From Methylobacterium oryzae (GTDB taxonomy: Bacteria > Pseudomonadota > Alphaproteobacteria > Rhizobiales > Beijerinckiaceae), in NCBI RefSeq assembly GCF_021398735.1, contig NZ_CP090349.1, forward strand, positions 5,702,001-5,766,000: a DNA stretch of 64,000 bases, in the 5' to 3' direction. How positions within the stretch are numbered: the stretch's first letter is position 1; the number at the start of each line of letters is the position of its first letter. The position numbers and the translations under genes were made by a program. Shown piece by piece: positions 43,150 to 51,431 of this stretch. Under the pieces are notes generated by a model, which ran no database searches, was not told the DNA's origin, and worked only from the letters and a program-made list of their open reading frames with translations.

Positions 43150-44778
43150 ATGTCCGATACCGCCGTGATGCCGTCGGGAGCGGTGGGAGGCCGGAAGGCG
43201 GGCGGCCCGCGCCTCGACCACGGGATGCATCTCGGCGGGGTGGTGGCGTTCCTGCTCGTCCTCGTGGCGGGCCTGGGCTACGCGGTGGTGAGCCTCATCG
43301 CGGACATGAACGCGGTCGGGGAGGCGCCCCTGGCCTACGGCGCCTTCGCGCTGCTCGGCCTCGCCCTGCTGATCGCCCTCGCCTTCGAGTTCGTGAACGG
43401 CTTCCACGACACCGCCAACGCGGTCGCCACGGTGATCTACACCCACTCGATGCCGCCGCTCGTCGCGGTGATCTGGTCGGGCGTCTTCAACTTCCTCGGC
43501 GTGATGCTGTCCTCGGGCGCCGTGGCCTACGCGATCGTCACGCTGCTGCCGGTCGAGCTGATCCTCAACGTCGGCTCGCACGCGGGCTACGCGATGATCT
43601 TCGCGCTGCTGCTGGCGGCCATCATCTGGAACCTCGGGACCTGGGCGTTCGGGCTGCCGAACTCGTCGTCCCACGCGCTGATCGGCTCGGTGCTCGGCGT
43701 CGGCCTCGCCAACCAGCTGATGAACGGCGGCGACGGCACCGCGGGCGTCGACTGGACCCAGGCGCTCAACGTGTTCAAGGCGCTGCTGTTCTCGCCGGTC
43801 TGCGGCTTCGTGCTCGCGGCGCTGCTGCTGCTCGCCCTGAAGGTCACGGTCCGCCGCAGGGACCTCTACGAGGCGCCCGCGGGCGAGGCGCCGCCGCCCC
43901 CGTGGATCCGCGGCCTGCTGATCCTCACCTGCACGCTGGTCTCGTTCTTCCACGGCGGCAATGACGGGCAGAAGGGCATGGGCCTGATCATGCTGATCCT
44001 GATCGGCGCCGCCCCCACCGCCTACGCGCTCAACCGCACCATGGCGGACGACACGACGCCCGCCTTCGTGCAGGCCTCGACGGCGGCGAGCGCGGTGTTC
44101 TCCGCCCGCGCCCCCGGCGCCGCGGTGCCGGACGCCGCGGCCGCGCGCCGGACCGTGACGGAGGCGCTCAAGACCAAGGCGCTGAACACGCCGCCCGTCT
44201 ACGCGGCGCTGGCGGCGCTCTCGAACGACATCGCCGCCAGCGTGAAGAATTACGGCGCGATCCGCACGGTGCCGGCCGCCCAGACCCAGAACCTGCGCAG
44301 CGACATGTACCTCGCCGCCGACGCGGTGCGCGTCCTGCCGGGCGCCGGGGCGGACTTCTCGGAAGCCGACAAGGCCGACCTGAAGCGCTACGCGGGCCTG
44401 CTCAACGACGGCACGCGCTACATCCCGGGCTGGGTCAAGGTCTGCGTCGCCCTGGCGCTGGGTCTCGGCACCATGGTCGGATGGAAGCGCATCGTCGTCA
44501 CGGTGGGCGAGAAGATCGGCAAGACCCACCTGACCTACGCGCAGGGCGCGTCGGCCGAGATCGTCGCCGCCGGCACGATCGGGCTGGCCGAGCTCTACGG
44601 CCTGCCGGTCTCGACCACCCACATCCTGTCGTCGGGCGTCGCCGGCACGATGGCGGCCAACGGCTCGGGCCTCCAGATGTCCACGGTGCGCAACATGGCG
44701 CTCGCCTGGATCCTGACCCTGCCGGCGGCGATCACCCTCGCGGCCGCTCTCTTCTACCTCCTGCGCCACGTGTTCTGA
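43150..44778 (+). CDS. pit: Inorganic phosphate transporter, Pit family
   Basis: 542 residues with about 10-12 membrane segments. The two inverted signature repeats are EFVNGFHDTANAVATVIYTH and FFHGGNDGQKGMGLI, and GLPVSTTHILSSGV near the end; the duplicated PNSSSHALIGS is also present. A hydrophilic insert of about 130 residues (about 300-430) divides the two halves, as in PitA-type proteins. It imports phosphate (usually with a metal) by proton symport. A Pho box sits before it, which is unusual since many Pit genes are expressed at high phosphate. Divergent from hpnI. Confidence 0.94.
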   Translation: MSDTAVMPSGAVGGRKAGGPRLDHGMHLGGVVAFLLVLVAGLGYAVVSLIADMNAVGEAPLAYGAFALLGLALLIALAFEFVNGFHDTANAVATVIYTHSMPPLVAVIWSGVFNFLGVMLSSGAVAYAIVTLLPVELILNVGSHAGYAMIFALLLAAIIWNLGTWAFGLPNSSSHALIGSVLGVGLANQLMNGGDGTAGVDWTQALNVFKALLFSPVCGFVLAALLLLALKVTVRRRDLYEAPAGEAPPPPWIRGLLILTCTLVSFFHGGNDGQKGMGLIMLILIGAAPTAYALNRTMADDTTPAFVQASTAASAVFSARAPGAAVPDAAAARRTVTEALKTKALNTPPVYAALAALSNDIAASVKNYGAIRTVPAAQTQNLRSDMYLAADAVRVLPGAGADFSEADKADLKRYAGLLNDGTRYIPGWVKVCVALALGLGTMVGWKRIVVTVGEKIGKTHLTYAQGASAEIVAAGTIGLAELYGLPVSTTHILSSGVAGTMAANGSGLQMSTVRNMALAWILTLPAAITLAAALFYLLRHVF

Positions 44779-44796
44779 CGCGGGTCCGGCCGGACG

Positions 44797-44845
44797 GGCC
44801 GGAGACCGCGCTCCGCCCCCCGACGAAGTGACCCGGTCTCCGGCC
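44797..44845. terminator. Inverted repeat between convergent pit and the small gene
   Basis: The 12-bp arms GGCCGGAGACCG and CGGTCTCCGGCC enclose about 25 nt. No T-run. The place between convergent genes suggests a bidirectional stop or RNA-end stabiliser. Confidence 0.5.
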
Positions 44846-44867
44846 TCCCGCAGCGCGCCACGGCGCT

Positions 44868-45119
44868 TCAGGAACTCGCCATCGCCCGCACGAAGGCCAG
44901 GCAGGTCCGGCGCGCCGCCGGACTGTCGATCGCCACGAAGGCCGAGACGAGGTCGGCCGCCTGGGTCATGGCCGCGTCGGGCCGGTCGGCATCCGGGTAG
45001 AAGCTCGCCACCGGCACGTCGAGGATGCCGGCGATGCGGCTCAGGGCGTCGCTCGTGCGCGCCGCCCCCGGTACCGGCGCGCGGTCCCGGGCCGGATCCG
45101 CGGAAGCGTCGGGCGCCAT
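44868..45119 (-). CDS. Small protein, function unknown (83 aa)
   Basis: 83 residues: an Asp/Ala/Pro-rich start, a central LSRIAGILDVPVASFYPDA that looks like the end of an HTH-regulator fold, and a helix AARRTCLAFVRAMAS that resembles the tail of XRE-type regulators without the DNA-binding part. It begins 3 bp after the MucR-like gene ends, so both are co-transcribed. It could be a truncated regulator or a small partner. Real gene likely from codon pattern and position; function unclear. Confidence 0.6.
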   Translation of the reverse strand: MAPDASADPARDRAPVPGAARTSDALSRIAGILDVPVASFYPDADRPDAAMTQAADLVSAFVAIDSPAARRTCLAFVRAMASS

Positions 45120-45122
45120 CGC

Positions 45123-45539
45123 TCAGGCCGCCTTGTGGCCGAGCTGGATCGCCCGGGCGATCTCCGAGCGCCGCGCGGCGTAGCCCGGGGCCACCATCGG
45201 GTAGTCGGCCGGCAGGCCGTACTTCGCCCGGTACCGCTCGGGGGTGAGGCCGTGCGCGGTGAGGTGGCGCTTCAGAGTCTGGTAGGACCGGCCGTCGATG
45301 AAGCTGATCAGGCCGTCCTGCTGGATCGAGGCATCGACCTGCGACTGGCTCAGCCCGACCCCGCCGAACTCCGACGGCGCGCAGCGGAGCACCGCGATCG
45401 CCGTGTGCACTTGGTCGATCAGCGCCGGCAGTGCCGTGACCTCGATCGCGTTGCGCGAGACGTAGGCCGCGACGATCGCGCCGACCTTCTCCAGCATGAA
45501 GGTTGAACGGTGGTCGGTGAGGTGGTCCATCTGAGACAT
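45123..45539 (-). CDS. MucR/Ros-family transcriptional regulator
   Basis: 138 residues. The family core is clear: LPALIDQVHTAI near the N-terminus, then DGRSYQTLKRHLTAHGLTPERYRAKYGLP and ADYPMVAPGYAARRSEIAR. The two zinc-binding His remain (KRHLTAH), but the first ligand position normally held by Cys (CLEDG-like) reads SFIDG here, so zinc binding may be altered. MucR proteins silence AT-rich DNA and control exopolysaccharide and motility. The upstream 130 bp is strikingly AT-richer than the rest of the window. ATG 45539 was chosen; ATG 45530 is possible. Confidence 0.88.
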   Translation of the reverse strand: MSQMDHLTDHRSTFMLEKVGAIVAAYVSRNAIEVTALPALIDQVHTAIAVLRCAPSEFGGVGLSQSQVDASIQQDGLISFIDGRSYQTLKRHLTAHGLTPERYRAKYGLPADYPMVAPGYAARRSEIARAIQLGHKAA

Positions 45540-45643
45540 CGCTGTTGGAGGGCGTCCCGATCCTCGTGCCCCGTCTCCGGTGGGCCCGCTCGCGCGGGCT
45601 TTGCGGGACGAAACCGAGACGACGGGCCAGCCGAGGGATTTCT

Positions 45644-45676
45644 ACCTCAAGTTGATTTCACTCCGTTTCTTGAGGT
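45644..45676. promoter_or_regulatory. Inverted repeat in the AT-rich mucR upstream region
   Basis: The 8-bp perfect arms ACCTCAAG and CTTGAGGT are 17 bp apart. They lie in an AT-rich patch (about 45636-45780) with GATAATATACAATAT, while nearly all surrounding DNA is GC-rich. MucR/Ros proteins bind AT-rich sites and often repress their own gene. The rest of the 468-bp gene-free stretch (45540-46007) shows no gene. Confidence 0.5.
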
Positions 45677-45969
45677 TGCAGATAATATACAATATGAGCG
45701 GCCGGCGGTTTGTCCGGCAGCGCGAGGTTTTTTGCTCCACCGCGCAACCGGCGGCATTCCCGCCATGGTTACTGATACGTTCACTGATTTCGGCCGCTGA
45801 GATCGGCGACTGAACCGGATGTCGGCATCGGCCGATCCCGGCGGCGCGCAACCTCGGGGGCCCCCGGCGCCGATCCGGGACCGCTCGGTCGCGGCGGTCG
45901 CGCGCCTGACCGATCCCGCCCGCGCAGCGTGCGGCCACGCCCGTCTCGCCCCGCTCCGGGGCCAGCCGC

Positions 45970-46004
45970 GGCCCGCCGCCCCGGCCGCGCCGGGGCGGCG
46001 GGCC
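45970..46004 (-). terminator. 15-bp hairpin after the MFS gene
   Basis: A perfect stem (GGCCCGCCGCCCCGG / CCGGGGCGGCGGGCC) with a 5-nt loop lies 3 bp from the MFS stop codon. No U-tract follows, so it may work as a GC-hairpin terminator or an mRNA 3'-end protector. Confidence 0.55.
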
Positions 46005-46007
46005 GTC

Positions 46008-47336
46008 TCACGCCGCGCGGTCGCTCCGGCGCAGGCTCGCCGGCATGGCGAAGAGCGCGAGCCCGGCGGCGACGAGGCAGAGCACCCCGATCCCGTAAAG
46101 GGCGGGCGTCGTCGAGCCGGTGAGATCCTTCACCCAGCCGACCATCACGGGGCTGACGATGCCACCGAACTGCCCGAGCGTGTTGATCAGCGCGATCCCG
46201 CCCGCCGCGCCGACGCCGGTGACGAGCTTGGCCGGCAGGGTCCAGAAGGTCGGGATCGAGGCGACGATGCCGGCCCCCAGCAGCGCCAGGGCGAACATCA
46301 GCGGCACGATGTGCTTGTCGAACAGGCCGGCGCCGAAGAAGCCGAGCGCCGCCGCGATGGCGAGGCCCGCGACGAATTTCGGCCGCTCGCCCGAGGCGTC
46401 GGACAGGCGCCCGATCACCACCATGCTGATCGCCCCGCAGATGTAGGGGATCGCCGTCAGGAAGCCCACCGAGGCCGCCTGGCCGCCGCTCGCGGTCTTG
46501 ATCAGGTCCGGCCCCCAGAAGTTCAGACCGTACGAGCCGATCTGGAGCAGGAAGTAGATCAGCGCGATCATCAGGAAGCCGGGCTGCTTGATCGCCCCGA
46601 TCAGCGAGTGGTCGCCGATGTCCCGGTTGTGGTGTGCGATCCGGCTCGACAGGAGCGCCTTCTCGGGCTCGGACAGCCAGCGGGCATCGGCGATCCGGTC
46701 GTCGAGGCGCGTCAGCACGAGCATTCCGAGCACGAGGCAGGGCAGGCCGCCGGCCAGGAACAGCCATTGCCAGCCGGCGAGGCCGCCGACGCCGTTGAGG
46801 CCGCCGAGGATCAGGCCCGCCACCGGCGCCCCGAAGATCCCCGAGAAGGCCGAGGCCACGAACATGAACGAGGTGATGCGGCCGCGATGCGAGGCCGGGA
46901 ACCAGATGGTCAGGTAATAGAGGATGCCCGGCGCGAAGCCCGCCTCCATGGCGCCGATCAGGAAGCGCAGGGCGTAGAAGTGCCACTCGCTGCGGATGAA
47001 GATCATCAGCGCGGTGGCGATGCCCCAGGAGATCATGATCCGGGCGATCCAGCGCCGCGCCCCGACCCGGTAGAGGAACAGGTTCGAGGGCACCTCGAAG
47101 ATCACGTAACCGACGACGAACATGCTCGCGCCGAGCCCGTAGGCGACGTTGCTGAAGCCGAGGTCGCTCTGGAGCTGGAACTTGGCGAAGCTGATGTTGA
47201 TGCGGTCGAAGAACGCGAACATGTAGCAGATCATGATCAGCGGCATGAGCCGCCACGCGACCTTGTGGACGACGCCGGTCTCCGTCACCGCGCCGGCCTC
47301 GGCGGCGGCCGGCGACCCGGACAGGGCTGCAGTCAT
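46008..47336 (-). CDS. MFS transporter, anion:cation symporter type
   Basis: 442 residues, 12 predicted membrane segments. WRLMPLIMICYMFAFFDRIN at the start and FEVPSNLFLYRVGARRWIAR match the ACS group that imports organic anions such as phthalate, glucarate or tartrate. It is transcribed behind the HMG-CoA-lyase-like gene, with a REP-like repeat in the 339-bp gap. The CoA-transferase and lyase nearby suggest an acid that is activated with CoA after uptake. Confidence 0.88.
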   Translation of the reverse strand: MTAALSGSPAAAEAGAVTETGVVHKVAWRLMPLIMICYMFAFFDRINISFAKFQLQSDLGFSNVAYGLGASMFVVGYVIFEVPSNLFLYRVGARRWIARIMISWGIATALMIFIRSEWHFYALRFLIGAMEAGFAPGILYYLTIWFPASHRGRITSFMFVASAFSGIFGAPVAGLILGGLNGVGGLAGWQWLFLAGGLPCLVLGMLVLTRLDDRIADARWLSEPEKALLSSRIAHHNRDIGDHSLIGAIKQPGFLMIALIYFLLQIGSYGLNFWGPDLIKTASGGQAASVGFLTAIPYICGAISMVVIGRLSDASGERPKFVAGLAIAAALGFFGAGLFDKHIVPLMFALALLGAGIVASIPTFWTLPAKLVTGVGAAGGIALINTLGQFGGIVSPVMVGWVKDLTGSTTPALYGIGVLCLVAAGLALFAMPASLRRSDRAA

Positions 47337-47476
47337 GGTTTCCTCCGTGGTGTGTTCTTGAGGGACGTGTCGTGGGCGGTGCCGCCTTCGGGCGGGCGGC
47401 TTCCCGCGAAGTCAGGTTCGGGCGCAGCTCACGGCACACGACGGCGACGCCGCCTTCGCCGGACGAGGCGCGGGTA

Positions 47477-47614
47477 CCCTCTCCCGTGCGGGAGAGGGAC
47501 AGGGTGAGGGATCAGGTCTGTCTGGATGAGAAGCGTCCTGCCGGCGCGTCGACGGTGTGCCGCATCCGGAGAGTTCTCATCCCTCACCCCGACCCTCTCC
47601 CGAACGGGAGAGGG
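47477..47614. repeat. Inverted pair of REP-like elements (REPIN-type)
   Basis: Two palindromic units CCCTCTCCCGTGCGGGAGAG and CCCTCTCCCGAACGGGAGAG, each next to GGTGAGGGA or its complement TCCCTCACC, face each other over about 65 bp. This paired inverted layout is that of a REPIN. It fills most of the 339-bp gap between the MFS gene and the lyase gene and probably separates their transcripts. Confidence 0.8.
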
Positions 47615-47675
47615 AGCGCGTCGCGTCCAACGCGTGGGGCCGGCCATTGTGAGCCCGCCCCTCCCCGTCTCCGGC

Positions 47676-48602
47676 TCAGGCCGCCCGGGCGGGGGCCGGA
47701 TGCAGGTCGCAGGGCCGTCCAGCCTTGGCGACTTGGCCGGGCACGTCGTGGCCGACGAGGCGCGGCAGGTCCCGCGACAGGCCGATCAGCGCCGGGAGGT
47801 CGAGGCCTGTCGGCAGGCCCATCTCGTGGGCCATGCTGACGAGATCCTCGGTGCAGATGTTGCCGGTGGCACCGGGCGCGAACGGGCAGCCGCCCAGGCC
47901 GCCGAGCGCCGCATCGAAGCGCCGGGCGCCCGCGTCGTAGGCCGCCAGCACGTTGGCGAGGCCGAGGCCGCGCGTGTTGTGGAAGTGGAGCGTCAGGCGC
48001 CCGGGACCGACCAGGGGCAGGACCCGCGCGACGAGGCGGCTCACCTGCCGGGGATTGGCCATGCCGGTCGTGTCGGCCAGCGTCACCCCGTCGACGCCCA
48101 GCGACAGGTAGCGCTCCACCTGCGCGACGACCCTGTCGGCCGGCTGGTCGCCCTCGAACGGGCAGCCGAAGGCGGTCGCCACCGTGGCGTTGGTGCTGAG
48201 TGGGGCGCCGCGCACCGAATCCATGATCCGCGCGAAGCCGGCGATCGAGTCGGCCGGGCTCATGCCCATGTTGGCGCGGTTGTGGGTCTCACTCACCGAG
48301 GCGACGAGGTTGATCTCGTCGACCCTGGCGGCGAGCGCCCGCTCGGCGCCCTTCGGGTTCGGCACCAGGGCGACGTAGACGGTCCCGGACCGGCGCCGGA
48401 TCCCGGAGAAGACCTCGGCCGCGTCGGCGAGCGCCGGCACCGCCTTCGGCGAGACGAAGGACGAGACCTCGATCCGGCTGAAGCCGGCCGCCGCCAGGGC
48501 GTCGATCAGGCGGATCTTCTCCGCCGTCGGCACGAAGACCGGCTCGATCTGGAAGCCGTCGCGGGTCGCGACCTCCTGGACGATCAGCGCGTCGCCGCTC
48601 AT
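47676..48602 (-). CDS. Hydroxymethylglutaryl-CoA lyase-like protein
   Basis: 308-residue TIM-barrel of the HMGL-like family. Motifs: VQEVATRDGFQIE with the catalytic Arg-Asp, EVSSFVSPKAVPALAD, TAFGCPFEG, HFHNTRGLGLANVLAA with metal-binding His residues, and GLGGCPFAPGATGNICTEDLV containing the Cys that HMG-CoA lyases need. It cleaves a 3-hydroxy-3-methyl acyl-CoA to a ketoacid plus acetyl-CoA; citramalyl- or related CoA esters are possible. ATG 48602 overlaps the CoA-transferase stop by 4 bp. Confidence 0.9.
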   Translation of the reverse strand: MSGDALIVQEVATRDGFQIEPVFVPTAEKIRLIDALAAAGFSRIEVSSFVSPKAVPALADAAEVFSGIRRRSGTVYVALVPNPKGAERALAARVDEINLVASVSETHNRANMGMSPADSIAGFARIMDSVRGAPLSTNATVATAFGCPFEGDQPADRVVAQVERYLSLGVDGVTLADTTGMANPRQVSRLVARVLPLVGPGRLTLHFHNTRGLGLANVLAAYDAGARRFDAALGGLGGCPFAPGATGNICTEDLVSMAHEMGLPTGLDLPALIGLSRDLPRLVGHDVPGQVAKAGRPCDLHPAPARAA

Positions 48603-49792
48603 GCCACGGCTCCCTTCTCGCGCAGCGCGGCGATGCGCGCCGGGTCGAGACCGAGCTCGGCGAGCACGGAATCGGTGTGGGCGCCGAGGGCCGGCCCCTG
48701 CCAGCGGACCTCGCCGGGCGTGTCGGAGAGCTTCGGGACGATGCCGGGCATCTTCACCGCGGTCCCGCCGGGCAGCTCCGCCTGCAGGATCATGTCGCGC
48801 GCCTGATAATGCGGGTCGGCCACGATGTCGGCCACCGAGTAGATGCGGCCGGCCGGCACGTCGGCGGCGTCGAGGGCGGCGAGCGCCTCCTCGACCGTCT
48901 GCGTCTTCGACCAGTCGGCGATGGTGCCGTCCAGCATGGCGGATTGCCTGGAGCGTCCCTCGTTGTTGCGCAGCGCCGGGTCGTCCGCGAGGTCGGGCCG
49001 GCCGATCGCCGTCATCAGGCGGCGGAAGATCGGGTCGCTGTTGCCGGCGATGACCACGTAGCCGCCGTCCCGCGTCGGGTAGGTGTTCGACGGGGTGATG
49101 CCCGGCAGGGCGCCGCCGGTGCGGGTGCGGACCTCGCCCAGCAGGTCGTATTCCGGGACGAGGCTCTCCATGACGTTGAACACGCTCTCGACGAGCGAGA
49201 CGTCGATGACCTGGCCCGCGCCCTGCCCGGTCTTGACCCGCAGCAGGGCCATCAGCGCGCCGATGACGCCGTGGAGCGAGGCAAGGGTGTCGCCGATGCT
49301 GACGCCGACCCGGGCCGGCGGGGCCTCCGGGCTGCCGGTGGTGAAGCGGATGCCGCCCATCGACTCGCCGATGGCGCCGAAGCCGGGCCGGTCGCGGTAG
49401 GGGCCGGTCTGGCCGTAGCCCGAGATCCGGACCATCACGAGCTTCGGGTTGAGGGCGGAGAGCACGTCCCAGCCGAGGCCGAGCTTCTCCAGGCCGCCGG
49501 GACGGAAGTTCTCGACCACCACGTCGGCGCTCGCGGCGAGCTGCTTGACGATGTCGAGCCCCTCGGGCGACTTCAGATTGACGGCGATCGACTTCTTGTT
49601 GCGCGACTGCAGGTACCACCAGAGCGAGGTGCCCTCGTGCATCTTGCGCCACTTCCGGAGGGGATCGCCCTCACCCGGGGGCTCGACCTTGATGACCTCG
49701 GCGCCGAACTCGGCCATCAGCCGCGTCGCGAAGGGCGCGGCGATCAGCTGACCGAGCTCGAGAACGCGGATACCGCTGAGCGGACCGGACAC
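48599..49792 (-). CDS. CaiB/BaiF (class III) CoA-transferase
   Basis: 397 residues. The start GPLSGIRVLELGQLIAAPFA and VVVENFRPGGLEKLGLGW are typical. The catalytic Asp is Asp168 in VGVSIGDTLAS, aligned by eye with Asp169 of formyl-CoA transferase. It moves CoA from a donor such as succinyl-CoA to a carboxylic acid. GTG 49792 was chosen as start (SGPLSGIRV); a longer frame would extend through the gap toward the LysR gene. Coupled to the lyase, it fits activation then cleavage of a branched dicarboxylate. Confidence 0.92.
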   Translation of the reverse strand: MSGPLSGIRVLELGQLIAAPFATRLMAEFGAEVIKVEPPGEGDPLRKWRKMHEGTSLWWYLQSRNKKSIAVNLKSPEGLDIVKQLAASADVVVENFRPGGLEKLGLGWDVLSALNPKLVMVRISGYGQTGPYRDRPGFGAIGESMGGIRFTTGSPEAPPARVGVSIGDTLASLHGVIGALMALLRVKTGQGAGQVIDVSLVESVFNVMESLVPEYDLLGEVRTRTGGALPGITPSNTYPTRDGGYVVIAGNSDPIFRRLMTAIGRPDLADDPALRNNEGRSRQSAMLDGTIADWSKTQTVEEALAALDAADVPAGRIYSVADIVADPHYQARDMILQAELPGGTAVKMPGIVPKLSDTPGEVRWQGPALGAHTDSVLAELGLDPARIAALREKGAVA

Positions 49793-49892
49793 GGCTTTCC
49801 TCCATCGTTTGTTGCCCCGGAGATAGGGCTCTTCCGGTAGCCAAGTCCAAACGCCATGCACCACCCTGCGTTCGCCGACGGAGAACGCGGGC

Positions 49893-50813
49893 TCAGCGCC
49901 CGGCCTCCCGGAGATGCTCCAGCAGGAGGGCGGCCGCGGGCGACAGGGCGCCCGGGCGGACGACGAGGCGCAGCGTGCGCACGGCCCAGGGATCGGTGAG
50001 CGGCACCGCGCCGAGCCGCATCGGGGGGCCGAGCAGGGCGTAGACGCGCTCCGGCACGGTCCCGAGGCCGAGCCCGACCTGCGCCATGCGGCAGATCGCG
50101 TCGAAGCTCGGGACGTGCATGCGCAACCGCAGGGGCCGGCCGAGGCGCCGGGCCTCGTCGCGCAGGGCGGCGTAGATCGAGCTCTCCGCGTGCAGCCCGA
50201 CATGGTCGTAGTCGAGGGTGTCGGCCAGCGCGACGGCGCCGCGGCCGCTCAGGGGATGTCCGGCCGGCATCACCAGGACGAGGCGGTCGCTCCGGTACGG
50301 GTAGGCGGTGAGGCTGCGGGTGTCGGTGTTGCCCGCGCAGAGGCCGAGATCGGCGAAGCCCTCCTCGACGCCGGCGACGACGCCTCCGCTCGGCCGCTCC
50401 TCCAGGTCGACCCGGATCCCGTCCTGCGCCGCCAGGAACGCCTGCAGGTCCTCGGGCAGGAACTCCACGATGGCCGAGAGGTTGGCGAGCACCCGCACGA
50501 AGCCGCGCACGCCCCGGGCGTGCTCGGCGAGTTCCAGGGCGATCTGCTCGGCGCTCGCCAGCATCCGCCGGGTGTGGTGCAGCAGGGTCTCGCCCGCCGG
50601 GGTGAGCCGCATGCCGCGCGGCTCGCGGGTGAGCAGCGTGCAGCCCAGCGCGTGCTCCAGCTCGGCGAGGCGCTTGCTCACCGCCGAGGGCGCGATCGCC
50701 GCCCGGCGGGCCGCGCCGTTCAGGGTCCCCTCCGCGCAGATGGCCGCGAACAGCCGGAGCGTCTTCAGGTCGAGGCGGCTCAGGGTCGCGGCCGCGGGCA
50801 GGTCGGCGGACAT
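49893..50813 (-). CDS. LysR-type transcriptional regulator
   Basis: 306 residues. HTH region LDLKTLRLFAAICAEGTLNGAARRAAIAPSAVSKRLAELE, wing RGMRLTPAGETLL, then effector domain from about residue 95. It lies directly upstream in the same direction as the CoA-transferase and lyase genes, 100 bp away, and may regulate them from the start of the cluster. Inducer unknown. It has no divergent partner: the upstream gene is also on the minus strand. Confidence 0.88.
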   Translation of the reverse strand: MSADLPAAATLSRLDLKTLRLFAAICAEGTLNGAARRAAIAPSAVSKRLAELEHALGCTLLTREPRGMRLTPAGETLLHHTRRMLASAEQIALELAEHARGVRGFVRVLANLSAIVEFLPEDLQAFLAAQDGIRVDLEERPSGGVVAGVEEGFADLGLCAGNTDTRSLTAYPYRSDRLVLVMPAGHPLSGRGAVALADTLDYDHVGLHAESSIYAALRDEARRLGRPLRLRMHVPSFDAICRMAQVGLGLGTVPERVYALLGPPMRLGAVPLTDPWAVRTLRLVVRPGALSPAAALLLEHLREAGR

Positions 50814-50838
50814 CCGGCGGCTCGGTCCGGGCGCGCCG

Positions 50839-51213
50839 TCAGTCGCGGGATCCGACCGGCTGGCCGTAGGTGCCGAGACCGGCCTTGGCCCCCTCCCGGT
50901 TGACGAGGCCGAAGCGCAGCACAGCCTGCTCCAGGTAGTCGATCGCGTCGACGAGGTGGGCGCGCGCCGCGGCGACGCTCTCGTCCCCCTCCTCGACCGG
51001 CGTCTCTGCGAGCTTCACGGCGGCGATCAGGACGCGGTCGCGCTCGTCCTCGATCCGCGGATCGCGGGCGAGGTGGCCCCGGACCCGGGCGTCGAACGTC
51101 GCGATGACCGACCAGGGCAGCGCGTCCTTGCCGGACGGCGCCCGGTACGCCCGGGCGTGGCGCCGCGCGTCGGCGCTGGCGGCCCTGACATCGTCGGCGA
51201 GTGCTGCATCCAT
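50839..51213 (-). CDS. Conserved hypothetical protein (124 aa)
   Basis: 124 residues, mostly helical: DDVRAASADARRHARAYRAP, TFDARVRGHLARD, EDERDRVLIAAVKLAE, AARAHLVDAIDYLEQAVL. No domain is recognised and there is no signal peptide or membrane segment. ATG 51213 (MDAALADDVRAA) was chosen because the part before it is Pro/Arg-rich. It ends 25 bp before the LysR gene and is divergent from lemA. Function unknown. Confidence 0.6.
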   Translation of the reverse strand: MDAALADDVRAASADARRHARAYRAPSGKDALPWSVIATFDARVRGHLARDPRIEDERDRVLIAAVKLAETPVEEGDESVAAARAHLVDAIDYLEQAVLRFGLVNREGAKAGLGTYGQPVGSRD

Positions 51214-51431
51214 TCCCGGCCTCCGCGGCGCCGCGCCGATCGGTCCTCGGCCGGACCATCGGCTCGAGGGTCCGAACGTGCGCCGGCCCGGTCCGTTGCC
51301 GACGCCCTTAGCGGGCCGCGCCACAAACCTTCAAGACCCGTCGGGCGAGGGCCTTACCTTGGCGGTTCCGGCCCTTATCTCTCGGGCTCGTGATCAAGCG
51401 GCCGAGTCTCGGCCGGCAGATGGGGGACGAT

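Noticed and set aside
47477..47614. Possible insertion-sequence remnant
   Set aside because: No transposase fragment and no target duplications; the layout matches paired REP elements.
48599..49792. Apparent loss of the catalytic Asp in the CoA-transferase (RPGFG where relatives can read RPxYD)
   Set aside because: Counting against formyl-CoA transferase places the catalytic Asp in the later GDT motif (Asp168), which is present.
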